A stretch of 64,000 nucleotides of DNA from NCBI GenBank assembly GCA_942493335.1, contig OW818693.1, positions 2,790,001 to 2,854,000 of the forward strand, in the 5' to 3' direction. The stretch comes from JAEWSN01 sp942493335. Lineage in GTDB: Bacteria > Bacillota > Clostridia > DSM-8532. How positions within the stretch are numbered: the first letter of the stretch is position 1; each line of letters starts with the position of its first letter. The notes under the pieces were generated by a model. It ran no database searches, had not been told where the DNA came from, and was given only the letters and a program-made list of their open reading frames with translations. Positions 9,855 to 18,910 of this stretch are shown one piece after another. A program made the position numbers and the translations under genes.

Positions 9855-11774
9855 TCAGGCAGGTTGTTTCAGGTTCCGTTTTTCTTTCCCGACGGTTACG
9901 GCATACGAAAGGCCGATGCCCAATATCGTCCAAAAGACCGGGGATACGGAAACGTTGCTGTCATTGAATACCGCCGCAACACTATACCCTATGACTCCGC
10001 AGAGTATGCCTATATGTATCAGACGTTCCTTGGCAAGCGAAGGTTCATTCATGATTTTGAGACTTCTGACAACATACCATGCCAAAAGAGCGAGCACTAC
10101 CAGGAGCGAAAGCACACCTGTGTTGATGCCCAACTGCAGATACCAATTATGCGGTTTGTCCACAAGCCGCCCAACGTTATTGAGCCAGTTGATTTTCGCC
10201 GCGATTTCATTTTGTGGGAAGACCGCCCCAAAAGTATCAGGCCCATATCCGAGGAACATGGTGCTTTTCATCAATGGAATGCTGCGTGACCATATGTATC
10301 CGCGACTACTGCCGAAGAATTCGTGTCCCTTGAAACCAAAAGCTTCAGGCACTTCGAGTTTCGTCGAAAATGTATTCATCTTTGTAACCGCAGATAATTT
10401 GCCGTCCACAATGACCAAGGGGATTTCATAGGAGTACCATGTAAAAACAGTGCCATTGTTGATCATTCGGAGCTTGTATGCCACATACTTCGTATCAGGG
10501 AAGATGATCTCGTTACTGACTGTCCCATCTGCCGCATTCACACTTGTCATGGAATATTGAATCAGGTTGTCGTTATCATCAAACACCTGGAACCCGTCAG
10601 TGTCGAACTTCACAACGATGGTTTCTGTTTCTGTTGCAAAACGGAATACATCATTGTCCAATGTCACTGATTCAACAAGCGGCGCCGATGGCAGGACTGG
10701 CTCCGAGGGCTGGGGCGTTTCCGCACTCGCCTGAGATGAAATCGGTTCCTCCGCTGCTTTCTCTTCCGGTAAAATGGAAGCCAACGAAGAAGGCAAGGTG
10801 CTTTTCAATTCTCGCAGCACTGCCCCCTGTGAGAAAAAATTCATGCCCAACAATAAAACCAGACACATCCCGATCACAGAAACACTCAACTTCCACTGTC
10901 TCTTGATTTCCTTCGCGCCAAGGACGATCAGCAACAGCATGGAAAAGGCTCCACCCAGAAGACCAGCTCGAGACATTCCGCCAATCCACAAGATGAATGT
11001 CGCGGCCACAGCAAGCAATGACGCGGCTGTTTTCCAAGCTTTACCCGTCCCCCACTGGAACATGACCATAATCGAAATAGGCAGCAGCAACGCCGAATAG
11101 GATCCAAGGTAATTAGGATTGTAGACCGTCGTATACATGACATTGGCACCGAAATTGAAAGTCAGCTTGTCCATATATTCCGAATAGCGCTGAGGTACCA
11201 TCAAATGCCTGCCAAGACTGGTCTTTAAGAAATCCGCACCCAAATACTGCGACGCTCCCAGAGCACCCAATATGATGCATGATGCAAAAATGGCGATCAG
11301 TAGCCCTTTTCTTGTCTTTTCAGTTTTTAGTGTTACCGCTGCCGTAAAAGCAAGAAAGATGTAGCAAAGGATGGCATACAACCCTTCGAGACGGTCGGGA
11401 TAACCATTCAGTGCAACCCAGGCATATTGGGAAAAGGCAGTGGAAAACACCGCTAAACCCGCATATAGACCCAGCGGCAGAAGAATGACATCTAGCGTAT
11501 AGCCATGTTTCTGGATGATGCGAACCATCCAGAATATCAACAACAGAACAAGAGAAATGGTCAGAAACTGTGATTTCCAGTAGTTGAAGATATCGATATA
11601 GGCAGTTTCTCCCGTATATATCTTGACTGTTTCAGGATCAAGATCCACTTTATGAAGAATCACCAACAAGGGTAAAACAGCTGAACAAAAAGCTAAAACG
11701 ACCACAACAAGCTTGTCAAACAGATCGGATGTGGGCTCAATCACCAGTTTTCTGTTTTTTTTGTTCGATGCCAT
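9855..11774 (-). CDS. O-antigen ligase / Wzy-family membrane protein
   Basis: A 639 aa polytopic membrane protein of the WaaL/Wzy_C superfamily. Hydrophobic segments cover the first 320 residues. The family motifs NPNYLGSYSALLLPISI, GGMSRAGLLGG and, near the C-terminus, LGYGPDTFGAVFPQNE and DKPHNWYLQLGINTGVLS are all present. The His in KPHNW matches the position implicated in ligase chemistry. A large soluble loop of about 200 residues (roughly 330-530) splits the protein and is longer than usual. The start MASNKKNR at 11774 is chosen over an in-frame TTG. Enzymes of this family polymerise glycans or transfer them to lipid or protein, and in Geobacillus the S-layer oligosaccharyltransferase WsfB belongs here. 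Its position between S-layer genes and glycan-initiation genes makes protein O-glycosylation plausible. Confidence 0.85.
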   Translation of the reverse strand: MASNKKNRKLVIEPTSDLFDKLVVVVLAFCSAVLPLLVILHKVDLDPETVKIYTGETAYIDIFNYWKSQFLTISLVLLLIFWMVRIIQKHGYTLDVILLPLGLYAGLAVFSTAFSQYAWVALNGYPDRLEGLYAILCYIFLAFTAAVTLKTEKTRKGLLIAIFASCIILGALGASQYLGADFLKTSLGRHLMVPQRYSEYMDKLTFNFGANVMYTTVYNPNYLGSYSALLLPISIMVMFQWGTGKAWKTAASLLAVAATFILWIGGMSRAGLLGGAFSMLLLIVLGAKEIKRQWKLSVSVIGMCLVLLLGMNFFSQGAVLRELKSTLPSSLASILPEEKAAEEPISSQASAETPQPSEPVLPSAPLVESVTLDNDVFRFATETETIVVKFDTDGFQVFDDNDNLIQYSMTSVNAADGTVSNEIIFPDTKYVAYKLRMINNGTVFTWYSYEIPLVIVDGKLSAVTKMNTFSTKLEVPEAFGFKGHEFFGSSRGYIWSRSIPLMKSTMFLGYGPDTFGAVFPQNEIAAKINWLNNVGRLVDKPHNWYLQLGINTGVLSLLVVLALLAWYVVRSLKIMNEPSLAKERLIHIGILCGVIGYSVAAVFNDSNVSVSPVFWTILGIGLSYAVTVGKEKRNLKQPA

Positions 11775-11838
11775 AATCTCTTCATATCCTCCCAGCAAGA
11801 TCTTGTTCCGTATATTCGCACACCATCCGTGATATCCT

Positions 11839-13704
11839 TCAATCGTTTTGCATTGGACGATAATTCGGCACCAAGGACAAGATGAATTCCTTTATTTGCG
11901 AATTGTCCATCTGGTCAATCGCTCCTTCCAATTTTGTAATCCATTCCTTTGTATGATTGTAATCCATATCCGCCTGTCTTGCGATATGAATTTTCGGATA
12001 TTTTGTTTGGTTTGTCCCTTCTTCCGCCAGCATCAGCTCTTCGTATAATTTCTCGCCCGGCCGGAGCCCAACGATCTCAATCGGGATATCCTCATGAGGC
12101 CGATAACCGGAAAGCCGGATCAGATTGATTGCCAGATCATAGATGCGGATCGGTTTTCCCATGTCCAGAATAAAGATTTCTCCACCCTTTGCCATCCCCC
12201 CGGCCTGTAACACCAACTGGACTGCTTCGGGAATCGTCATGAAAAAGCGGGTGACATCCTGATGTGTGACCCGGATCGGCCCACCGGCTGCTATCTGCTT
12301 CTTGAAAAGCGGGATGACACTGCCGTTGCTGCCCAGCACATTCCCAAAACGAACGGCTACAAACTCGGTATCAAATTTAGGATTCATCGCTTGGACGATC
12401 ATTTCCGCCAGCCGCTTTGATGCCCCCATGACATTGGTCGGATTGACCGCCTTGTCTGTCGAGATAAGCACAAAGCGGCTGACATGGCTCTCCGCTGCAC
12501 AATGTGCGACATTCCATGTGCCAAAAACATTGTTTTTCAATGCCTCCGATGGATTGTTTTCCATCAGAGGTACGTGTTTGTGGGCCGCCGCATGAAACAC
12601 AATATTAGGATGATACGCAGAAAAGACATCATTCAACCTTGAGCGGTCTCTGACATTCGCAATCACGCAAATGACCTTGATGTCCGGATGTGAGAGCTTT
12701 AGCTCCTGCTCGATATCATAAAGGCCATTTTCATAATTGTCCAAAAGTATCAATTGATTCGGGTGGTATTCTGATATCTGCCGAGAGAGCTCGGACCCAA
12801 TGGATCCGCCCCCTCCGGTGACCATGACCACCTGATCGACTAGATACTCGGCAATTTCGGAAGTGTCCAGCCGTATCGGCGCACGTCCCAGCAAATCCTC
12901 AATGTCAACATCCTTCAACTTCTGCATGACAACCGTTTCATCGAGAATTTCAACCATAGACGGCAAGATCCGAATCTTGCAGGAGGTTTTTGCGCATTCC
13001 GCGTAGACCGTGTTCAGAACATCGGAAGTAGCGCCTGGCATTGCAATGATAATCTCATGGATGTCCTTCTCCCGGGTGATTTTTTCCGCCAACTCTGGTG
13101 GGCCGGCTATCGGTATTCCATTCAGCTTTCTGCCAAATTTGTAAGGATCAGTGTCAAGAAAAGCAACTGCTTTTCGATACAACTCCGGATGGTTCCGCAT
13201 TTCTTTCGCCATGATCGCACCTGCGTCACCTGCACCGATGATAAGAACCCTGCGAACACGATCCATCTGAATTGAGGTTCCCGTTATATATCGTCGGTAA
13301 CTGCGATACAGCAATCGAACCCCGCCAACTGCAAAGACATCCAGAAAGAAGGTGATGGCGAAGATGCTGCGCGGTGCAAAGAGTTGATTGGTAAGCCGAT
13401 GAACGACAACCAAAAGAATCAACAATGCCCCATTCGCAAAGAACGAGGCGAACGCAACGCTAATGACTTCGTATGCTCCTGCATATCTCCATAAACTCTT
13501 GTAGAGACGAAACCCTGTAAAAGTAACAATTTTTACCAGGGTTGCAATCAAGGCAACCAGCGGCAGGGATTTCATAAACGATTCCGGGATGAGCGACAAC
13601 GATAGCTCAAACCGAATATAGTACGTTAAGAGCAATGCAATATTCAGGGAAATGATGTCTGCAACAAGGAAAACACCGCTACGCAAAGCTCTCTTCGCAC
13701 TCAT
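11839..13704 (-). CDS. membrane UDP-GlcNAc 4,6-dehydratase (PglF/WbpM/CapD type)
   Basis: Membrane-anchored nucleotide-sugar dehydratase of 621 aa, the normal size of the long SDR subfamily. The N-terminal 150 residues have four hydrophobic segments. A first Rossmann-like unit (VLIIGAGDAGAIMAKEM, about residue 150) is followed by the catalytic SDR domain beginning VMVTGGGGSIGSELSRQI (about residue 292), with STDKAVNPTNVMGASKR, where Met replaces the usual Tyr as in WbpM/PglF. It would convert UDP-GlcNAc to UDP-4-keto-6-deoxy-GlcNAc, the entry to bacillosamine. It overlaps the aminotransferase gene by 4 bp (ATGA), and the next two genes upstream complete the pathway. Confidence 0.92.
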   Translation of the reverse strand: MSAKRALRSGVFLVADIISLNIALLLTYYIRFELSLSLIPESFMKSLPLVALIATLVKIVTFTGFRLYKSLWRYAGAYEVISVAFASFFANGALLILLVVVHRLTNQLFAPRSIFAITFFLDVFAVGGVRLLYRSYRRYITGTSIQMDRVRRVLIIGAGDAGAIMAKEMRNHPELYRKAVAFLDTDPYKFGRKLNGIPIAGPPELAEKITREKDIHEIIIAMPGATSDVLNTVYAECAKTSCKIRILPSMVEILDETVVMQKLKDVDIEDLLGRAPIRLDTSEIAEYLVDQVVMVTGGGGSIGSELSRQISEYHPNQLILLDNYENGLYDIEQELKLSHPDIKVICVIANVRDRSRLNDVFSAYHPNIVFHAAAHKHVPLMENNPSEALKNNVFGTWNVAHCAAESHVSRFVLISTDKAVNPTNVMGASKRLAEMIVQAMNPKFDTEFVAVRFGNVLGSNGSVIPLFKKQIAAGGPIRVTHQDVTRFFMTIPEAVQLVLQAGGMAKGGEIFILDMGKPIRIYDLAINLIRLSGYRPHEDIPIEIVGLRPGEKLYEELMLAEEGTNQTKYPKIHIARQADMDYNHTKEWITKLEGAIDQMDNSQIKEFILSLVPNYRPMQND

Positions 13705-14843
13705 CGGCGAACTCCTTGTTTCAGCTTGCCCTCAACGATCTCAATGACAGTTGCCTGCTCAGCCGCAGTCAAACCAGTTCCAGAAGGCAAACAGATTCCT
13801 TTGTTAAACAAGCCATCAGAAACCGGCATTTCGGCATGAGCAAAAAAAGCACAATGTCTGAAAACCGGCTGCAGATGCATCGGCTTCCATACCGGTCGAG
13901 ACTCGATCTCATGTTTTGCCAGTTCTTGTATGATGCCTTGCTGTACAGTATCATCGCGATTGGAAATCGTCATGACAGACAACCAATAATTCGGTGAACT
14001 CCATTCAGGAATTGGCATCATGGAAACCCCGTCCAGATCTCGAAAGGCGTCCTTGTACTGATCAAAAATCCGTCTCTTGTTGGCGATTTTTTCACTAAGT
14101 TTTTCACATTGTCCAATACCGATTCCGGCCAATATGTTGCTTAATCGATAATTATACCCGATTTCCTTATGTTCATAATGAATAGCAGGTTCACGGGATT
14201 GAGTAGCCCAAAAGCGAGCTTTCTCGATCACTGTAAGATCGTCTGAAAGCAACATGCCGCCACTGCTGGTTGTGACAATTTTATTACCATTGAACGACAC
14301 AATCGAGTATTGCCCAAAAGAACCGCTGGGAACTCCCTTGTATGCGGCTCCGAGTGATTCGGCGGCATCCTCGATCATGGGAACCTGATATGATTCACAT
14401 ATTGGAACAAGCTTATCCATGTCAGCGCTCTGCCCATATAAGTTGACGACAATGACCGCCTTGGGCAATCTCCCATGCTTTGCTGCATCATGAAATGCCT
14501 GCTCCAGCGCATTGGGCGACATATTCCAGGATTCCGGCTCAGAATCGATGAAAACAGCCTCTGCTCCTTCATAATAAACAGGGTTGCAACTGCCGGCAAA
14601 AGTTAAGTCGGAACAGAACACCGTATCGTATTTCCCAATCCCGATATATTTTAGTGCTAAATGTATGGCTGCAGTACCGGAGGATAACGCCAACCCATAT
14701 TTTTTTCCAGTCAGATCAGATACAATAGCCTCAAAATTCTCCAAGTTGGGACCAATTGGTGCAATCCAATTGCTGTCAAATGCATCTTTGACATAATCAA
14801 ATTCTTTGCCATCCAAATGTGGTGGAGAAAGGTAAATTTTCAT
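13701..14843 (-). CDS. DegT/DnrJ/EryC1 aminotransferase, PglE-like
   Basis: PLP-dependent sugar aminotransferase of 380 aa. The predicted reaction is transamination of UDP-4-keto-6-deoxy-GlcNAc to the 4-amino sugar, judged mainly from its neighbours PglF- and PglD-like. The start at 14843 (MKIYLSPPHLDGKEFDYVKD) is preferred because AGGTGAT precedes it and family proteins begin here. A longer upstream frame adds 52 residues without similarity. The PLP lysine is in SFNGNKIVTTSSGGML, and other family marks are LSSGTAAIHLAL, FCSDLTFAGS, VVNLYGQSADMD and IEDAAESLGA. The 3' end overlaps the dehydratase by 4 bp, indicating translational coupling. Confidence 0.9.
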   Translation of the reverse strand: MKIYLSPPHLDGKEFDYVKDAFDSNWIAPIGPNLENFEAIVSDLTGKKYGLALSSGTAAIHLALKYIGIGKYDTVFCSDLTFAGSCNPVYYEGAEAVFIDSEPESWNMSPNALEQAFHDAAKHGRLPKAVIVVNLYGQSADMDKLVPICESYQVPMIEDAAESLGAAYKGVPSGSFGQYSIVSFNGNKIVTTSSGGMLLSDDLTVIEKARFWATQSREPAIHYEHKEIGYNYRLSNILAGIGIGQCEKLSEKIANKRRIFDQYKDAFRDLDGVSMMPIPEWSSPNYWLSVMTISNRDDTVQQGIIQELAKHEIESRPVWKPMHLQPVFRHCAFFAHAEMPVSDGLFNKGICLPSGTGLTAAEQATVIEIVEGKLKQGVRR

Positions 14844-15022
14844 GATATCACCTGCTTCTGAAAGTCTCGAACGATTTGGTAACCAAACAGCATAACCGTT
14901 CCCACAGATGATGGATTTATCATGTCCACTCTTGTAAGTAAGCGGTGCTGAACAACCAACTTCGTTGATTATACCATAAGCAGACTGCATCACCACCATG
15001 AATGATGATCAACATCAACTAC

Positions 15023-15652
15023 TCATAAAGCAGGAACACCCTTTACTGTCACATTCTCTGGGACATCGCGTATGACTACTGCTCCTGCTCCAACGATGCT
15101 ACCCGCTCCTATAGTCAAGCACTGAATAACCGTTGCTCCGGCACCAATATGCGCATTATTGCCTACCTTCACCTGACCACATAATGTTGCATTGGGTGAT
15201 ACATGACAGTAATCACCAATCTGGCAATCGTGCTCCACGACAGCACCAGAATTAATGATGCAATGATTTCCAATCCGCGCATTAGCGTTTACAACAGCGT
15301 TAGGCATGACTACAGTCCCTTTCCCAATAATAGCACTTGGACTAATAACTGCAGATGTATGGAAGAACGTCTCCCAATTATGTAATGAATCCTGATTTAT
15401 TGCTTCTACCATTTTCCCCCTTGCGGAGTTATTACCAATTGCACAAAACAAATATGGATTACCCTCCTCGTGAATAACACGAACGGCATCACTTGCTTTC
15501 CCCAGAGAAGAAAGTCCATCTATCATTCTAGCTGGATTGTCATCAACAAACCCTAACAAATTGTATGTTTCGCATTGTTGGTTTATCGATCTGACAATAT
15601 CTATAATCACGTTTGCATGACCCCCACCGCCGATTAACAGGACATTTTTCAT
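15023..15652 (-). CDS. NeuD/PglD-family sugar N-acetyltransferase
   Basis: A 209 aa acyltransferase. The N-terminal Rossmann-like part (KNVLLIGGGGHANVIIDIV) binds the nucleotide sugar, and the C-terminal half is a left-handed beta-helix with hexapeptide repeats (NAVVNANARIGNHCIINSGA, VSPNATLCGQVKVGNNAHIG). The catalytic His of PglD is likely in GAVVEHDCQIGDYCHVSP. It would acetylate the 4-amino group made by the PglE-like enzyme to give UDP-diacetylbacillosamine. The start ATG at 15652 has GGAGG 6 nt upstream. It lies 17 bp downstream of the sugar-phosphate transferase. It might also serve the FdtA/FdtB amino sugar, since no separate FdtC is seen. Confidence 0.88.
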   Translation of the reverse strand: MKNVLLIGGGGHANVIIDIVRSINQQCETYNLLGFVDDNPARMIDGLSSLGKASDAVRVIHEEGNPYLFCAIGNNSARGKMVEAINQDSLHNWETFFHTSAVISPSAIIGKGTVVMPNAVVNANARIGNHCIINSGAVVEHDCQIGDYCHVSPNATLCGQVKVGNNAHIGAGATVIQCLTIGAGSIVGAGAVVIRDVPENVTVKGVPAL

Positions 15653-15669
15653 TTATTGCCTCCGTACGC

Positions 15670-16263
15670 TTAGCTTGCACCAGTAAATCTTTCAGTTGTT
15701 GCCTGTCCTTCGGAAGATATCCCTTCCCGAATCAGCACTTTCCGAACCGTCAGCATGAGGATTCTTATGTCAAGCAAAATCGTACGATGATCGACATACC
15801 ATAAGTCAAGCTTAAACTTCTGCTCCCACGAAATGGCGTTTCGCCCATTCACTTGTGCCCAGCCTGTAATGCCCGGTCGCACTTCATGCCTTCTAGCTTG
15901 TTCAACTGAGTATAGCGGGAGATACTCCACCAACAGAGGTCTTGGCCCGACTAAGCTCATATCTCCTTTTAGTACGTTCCACAATTCCGGTAATTCATCT
16001 ATGCTTGAATTTCTAAGAATTTTTCCGAATTTGTTCAACCGCTCTTTGTCTGGAAGCAATGATCCAAATTTATCTCGTTTATCATTCATGGTTCGAAACT
16101 TATAGAGGATAAACAACTTACCATTCTTCCCAGGACGTTGCTGACAAAACAGCACCGGGGTACCGAGAAAAAGAGCGACGCAAATTAGTGTCATGAAAAT
16201 AACCGGAGAAAAACCTACTAATAAAATTATTGAAAGAACAACATCAAAAACACGCTTCAACAT
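15670..16263 (-). CDS. PglC-like initiating sugar-phosphate transferase
   Basis: A 197 aa monotopic phosphoglycosyltransferase that would link a sugar-1-phosphate to undecaprenyl phosphate at the inner membrane face, starting glycan assembly. It has one N-terminal re-entrant hydrophobic helix (FDVVLSIILLVGFSPVIFMT) and the family motifs QQRPGKNGKLF, LYKFRTM, SSIDELPELWNVLKGDMS and LVGPRPL. The length fits the short PglC type and not the longer WbaP type with extra membrane helices. It starts with GAGGAACTC before the ATG. Its position beside PglD-, PglE- and PglF-like genes suggests the substrate is UDP-diacetylbacillosamine. Confidence 0.92.
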   Translation of the reverse strand: MLKRVFDVVLSIILLVGFSPVIFMTLICVALFLGTPVLFCQQRPGKNGKLFILYKFRTMNDKRDKFGSLLPDKERLNKFGKILRNSSIDELPELWNVLKGDMSLVGPRPLLVEYLPLYSVEQARRHEVRPGITGWAQVNGRNAISWEQKFKLDLWYVDHRTILLDIRILMLTVRKVLIREGISSEGQATTERFTGAS

Positions 16264-16351
16264 GAGTTCCTCTGTTAATAAATTATACCCTTTACATGTT
16301 AATCAAATACCAAGTATTACATTGGAAAATTACTTGGAAATATCATTCTGC

Positions 16352-17449
16352 TCAAACGAACTTATTAATTTTCTCTACAATATATTCAGCCATGTCCTGA
16401 TGCATATATGGCCAAATCGGAATGCTTAACACTTGTTTTGCCAAAGTCTCGCATATCGGTAGCTTCCCTTCATATCGAGCATATTCGACATACGCTTTTT
16501 GTAAGTGAATTGGTATTGGATAATGAATCAATGTATGAATACCATGATTCTCTAAATAGCGTTGCAGGTCATCACGCTGTTCACATTTTACAACAAACTG
16601 ATGCCAAACTGGCAGTGATTTCGGCAGTACATCTGGCATAATTAACCTTTCGTTGGAAATATTGTTTAGGTAAAACTTTGTTGTTCTGACTCTATCTTCA
16701 TTCCATCTATCAAGATACTTCAACTTTACGCGTAAGACAGCCGCTTGAATTTCATCAAGCCTGTTATTATACCCTTTCATCTCATTATGATACTTTTTCC
16801 TTGAGCCATAGTTTCGCATAGAATTTACTCTTTGCGCTATAAACTCATCATTTGTCAATACCGCGCCAGCCTCACCCAAAGCACCGATGTTTTTCCCAGG
16901 ATAAAAGCTAACACCAGCAGCATCTCCTAATGCACCTGTCTTTTTCCCATCATATAGGGCTCCTTGAGCTTGTGCATTATCTTCAATTACAATCAACCCA
17001 TGCTTTTGGGCAATCCTATTAATTTCATTCATATTACATGGTTGTCCATACAAGTGTACAACCATGATAGCTTTGGTCCTTGGTGTAATAGCTTCCTCAA
17101 TTTTCTTTGCATCAATATTAAAAGTGCTAACTTCAGGTTCAACGAAAGTACATCCGGCATTACAATAGCTTACTGCAAGCGCTGTTGCAATATACGTATT
17201 TGATGGAATAATAACATCATCATTCTCCGCTACATCATATGCCTTCAGAACAAGGTGAAGAGCATCCAATCCGCTGCCTACCCCGACACAGTGCTTGACA
17301 CCACAGTACGTCGCGAACTCCGCTTCGAATGACTCAACCTCTTTCCCAAGCACAAGCCAATTCGAGTCATAAACACGCTCGATTGCTTGCATAATTTCAC
17401 ATTTTATCTGATGGTGTATTGGTGCCAAATCAAGTGCAGGTATATTCAT
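16352..17449 (-). CDS. dTDP-3-amino-sugar aminotransferase (FdtB/QdtB-like)
   Basis: A 365 aa DegT-family PLP enzyme. The PLP lysine lies in SFYPGKNIGALGEAGAV, and other family motifs are VGVGSGLDALHLVLKAY, IPSNTYIATALAVSYC, VHLYGQPCNMNEI and VIEDNAQAQGA. The opening MNIPALDLAPIHHQIKCEI and the GKNIGALGEAGA context are typical of FdtB/QdtB, which aminate the 3-keto sugar made by FdtA/QdtA. The FdtA-like gene overlaps its 5' end by 20 bp, which supports this role over other DegT activities. The exact sugar (Fuc3N or Qui3N) cannot be told from sequence. No dTDP-glucose synthesis genes (rmlA, rmlB) lie in the window. Confidence 0.88.
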   Translation of the reverse strand: MNIPALDLAPIHHQIKCEIMQAIERVYDSNWLVLGKEVESFEAEFATYCGVKHCVGVGSGLDALHLVLKAYDVAENDDVIIPSNTYIATALAVSYCNAGCTFVEPEVSTFNIDAKKIEEAITPRTKAIMVVHLYGQPCNMNEINRIAQKHGLIVIEDNAQAQGALYDGKKTGALGDAAGVSFYPGKNIGALGEAGAVLTNDEFIAQRVNSMRNYGSRKKYHNEMKGYNNRLDEIQAAVLRVKLKYLDRWNEDRVRTTKFYLNNISNERLIMPDVLPKSLPVWHQFVVKCEQRDDLQRYLENHGIHTLIHYPIPIHLQKAYVEYARYEGKLPICETLAKQVLSIPIWPYMHQDMAEYIVEKINKFV

Positions 17450-17861
17450 CTAGCAAGTCCTTTCGCGCGCACAATCTGATAAAATCATCATATTGCCTTA
17501 TATAATCATCTTCATTATAGAAGTCGTCAGCCAAAACAAGAAGCACACAATCATATGAAAAATTCTGCATTGTATGCCAAACCATCTCTTCGATTATCAG
17601 TCCTTTTGATGGGCTATCAAGAATATGTATTTCTTTGCTACCATCTTTGTTTTCACAAAAAATCTCCACAGATCCTTTAATGCAGAACAATGCTTGATGC
17701 AACTTTCGGTGAGCATGGAAACCACGAGCACTTCCTTCGGGAGTCCCGAAAATAAAGTATACCCTCACAATAGTAAACGGTACTTGTATTCTAGACTCGA
17801 TAGCAACAAGCATTCCGTCTGCCAAATCACCATGTACATCCAATATTATTTCTTTACTCAT
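17430..17861 (-). CDS. dTDP-4-keto-6-deoxyglucose 3,4-ketoisomerase (FdtA/QdtA cupin)
   Basis: A 143 aa cupin of the WxcM/FdtA family that moves the keto group of dTDP-4-keto-6-deoxy-D-glucose from C4 to C3. Family marks are IVRVYFIFGTPEGSARGFHA followed by HRKLHQALFCIKGSVEIFC, with the paired histidines of the active site in RGFHAHRKLHQ, and MVWHTMQNFSYDCVLLVLAD. The length is normal. AAGGAG precedes the ATG at 17861. It overlaps the FdtB-like gene downstream and the glycosyltransferase-like gene upstream, so translation is probably coupled. FdtA and FdtB are known from the S-layer glycan cluster of Aneurinibacillus thermoaerophilus. Confidence 0.92.
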   Translation of the reverse strand: MSKEIILDVHGDLADGMLVAIESRIQVPFTIVRVYFIFGTPEGSARGFHAHRKLHQALFCIKGSVEIFCENKDGSKEIHILDSPSKGLIIEEMVWHTMQNFSYDCVLLVLADDFYNEDDYIRQYDDFIRLCARKDLLDEYTCT

Positions 17862-18825
17862 CTCTTTGTACTCCTTGGGTGTAATGGATTATATTGTAAT
17901 TCCCGGCAAGAATTCTTTTTATGCATAACCCTATACGCCTAATAATAGTCCTTGCCTCAATATCATATTGAAGGGGAAATGACAGATCACTCTTACGTAT
18001 ACTTAATGCTGTTTGCGTCAATTTTTCAAGGTAAGGTATATAGATGTAATGTTTAACAGCGCGGTTCAATCGATACATAGACAAATCAAATAGGGCCGAC
18101 TCTATCCATCTCAAACCATGGAAATGATAAAACACAATTGGGCTTCCGTTGATTCGAGGTCCATCTGAAGTAAGATATTGTGATACATTCCAAGGTGCCA
18201 CACCTCCACCAATATGCTCAAGAACATGTACACCAGGGAATTGCTGTGGCCAGTGGTCCAGATACTTCTGATCTCCAAATTTACCATCTTCTTGTCTGTT
18301 GAAGCACCATTCCAGGCATCTCTCTTGCCACCACTGTAGAATATTCAACCCTTCACTATTGGCGATGAAGGTCATGAACTGAACGCAATAAATCCCAGAT
18401 ACTGATGATTGATCATATCGAGGCGCATACCGATGCTCAGTTATCATTACCGACTTATTTGTGTTGTGAAATTCATCTAGTAGCAACTCTGGCTTATTAA
18501 AGAAGAACAAGTCGGCATCAAGATAAGTAACCTCAACTAAAGAATACTGCTCAATACAGTAACGAATGATGAATGGTGTTGATGTCCAGCAGTATTCTGC
18601 CTTCGTTCTGCTTGACTTAACACTTAGAAGATCATCGTTCTCAAATTCTTGAAGTGTGATAAGAACCATGTTTGGCAAATCCATTCGCTTAAGGGTGCTA
18701 TATGCTTGCTCATCAATGCACAGAACAAACAATGTAAAGGAATCATCGACAGGCAGAAGAGAACGATACATCGTAAATCCGCGCACAAGGTACTTCGAAT
18801 CAAATAATGTACAATAGTAACGCAT
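17854..18825 (-). CDS. putative glycosyltransferase with DxD motif
   Basis: A 323 aa cytoplasmic protein resembling nucleotide-diphospho-sugar transferases of the GT8-like fold. YLDADLFFFNKPELLLDEF carries the metal-binding DxD. The N-terminus (YYCTLFDSKYLVRGFTMYRS) and the C-terminal YHFHGLRW segment are typical of a family common in O-antigen loci. Donor and acceptor are unknown. The 3' end overlaps the FdtA-like gene by 8 bp, so it may transfer the FdtA/FdtB-derived sugar (inference). Confidence 0.75.
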   Translation of the reverse strand: MRYYCTLFDSKYLVRGFTMYRSLLPVDDSFTLFVLCIDEQAYSTLKRMDLPNMVLITLQEFENDDLLSVKSSRTKAEYCWTSTPFIIRYCIEQYSLVEVTYLDADLFFFNKPELLLDEFHNTNKSVMITEHRYAPRYDQSSVSGIYCVQFMTFIANSEGLNILQWWQERCLEWCFNRQEDGKFGDQKYLDHWPQQFPGVHVLEHIGGGVAPWNVSQYLTSDGPRINGSPIVFYHFHGLRWIESALFDLSMYRLNRAVKHYIYIPYLEKLTQTALSIRKSDLSFPLQYDIEARTIIRRIGLCIKRILAGNYNIIHYTQGVQRDE

Positions 18826-18910
18826 AAATACGAAAGTCCCTTCATGAAATTTCTGTATGTACCAAGGTCAATAAAGTTTATCTGCTATACATATTTCTAG
18901 AGGCATTTAA

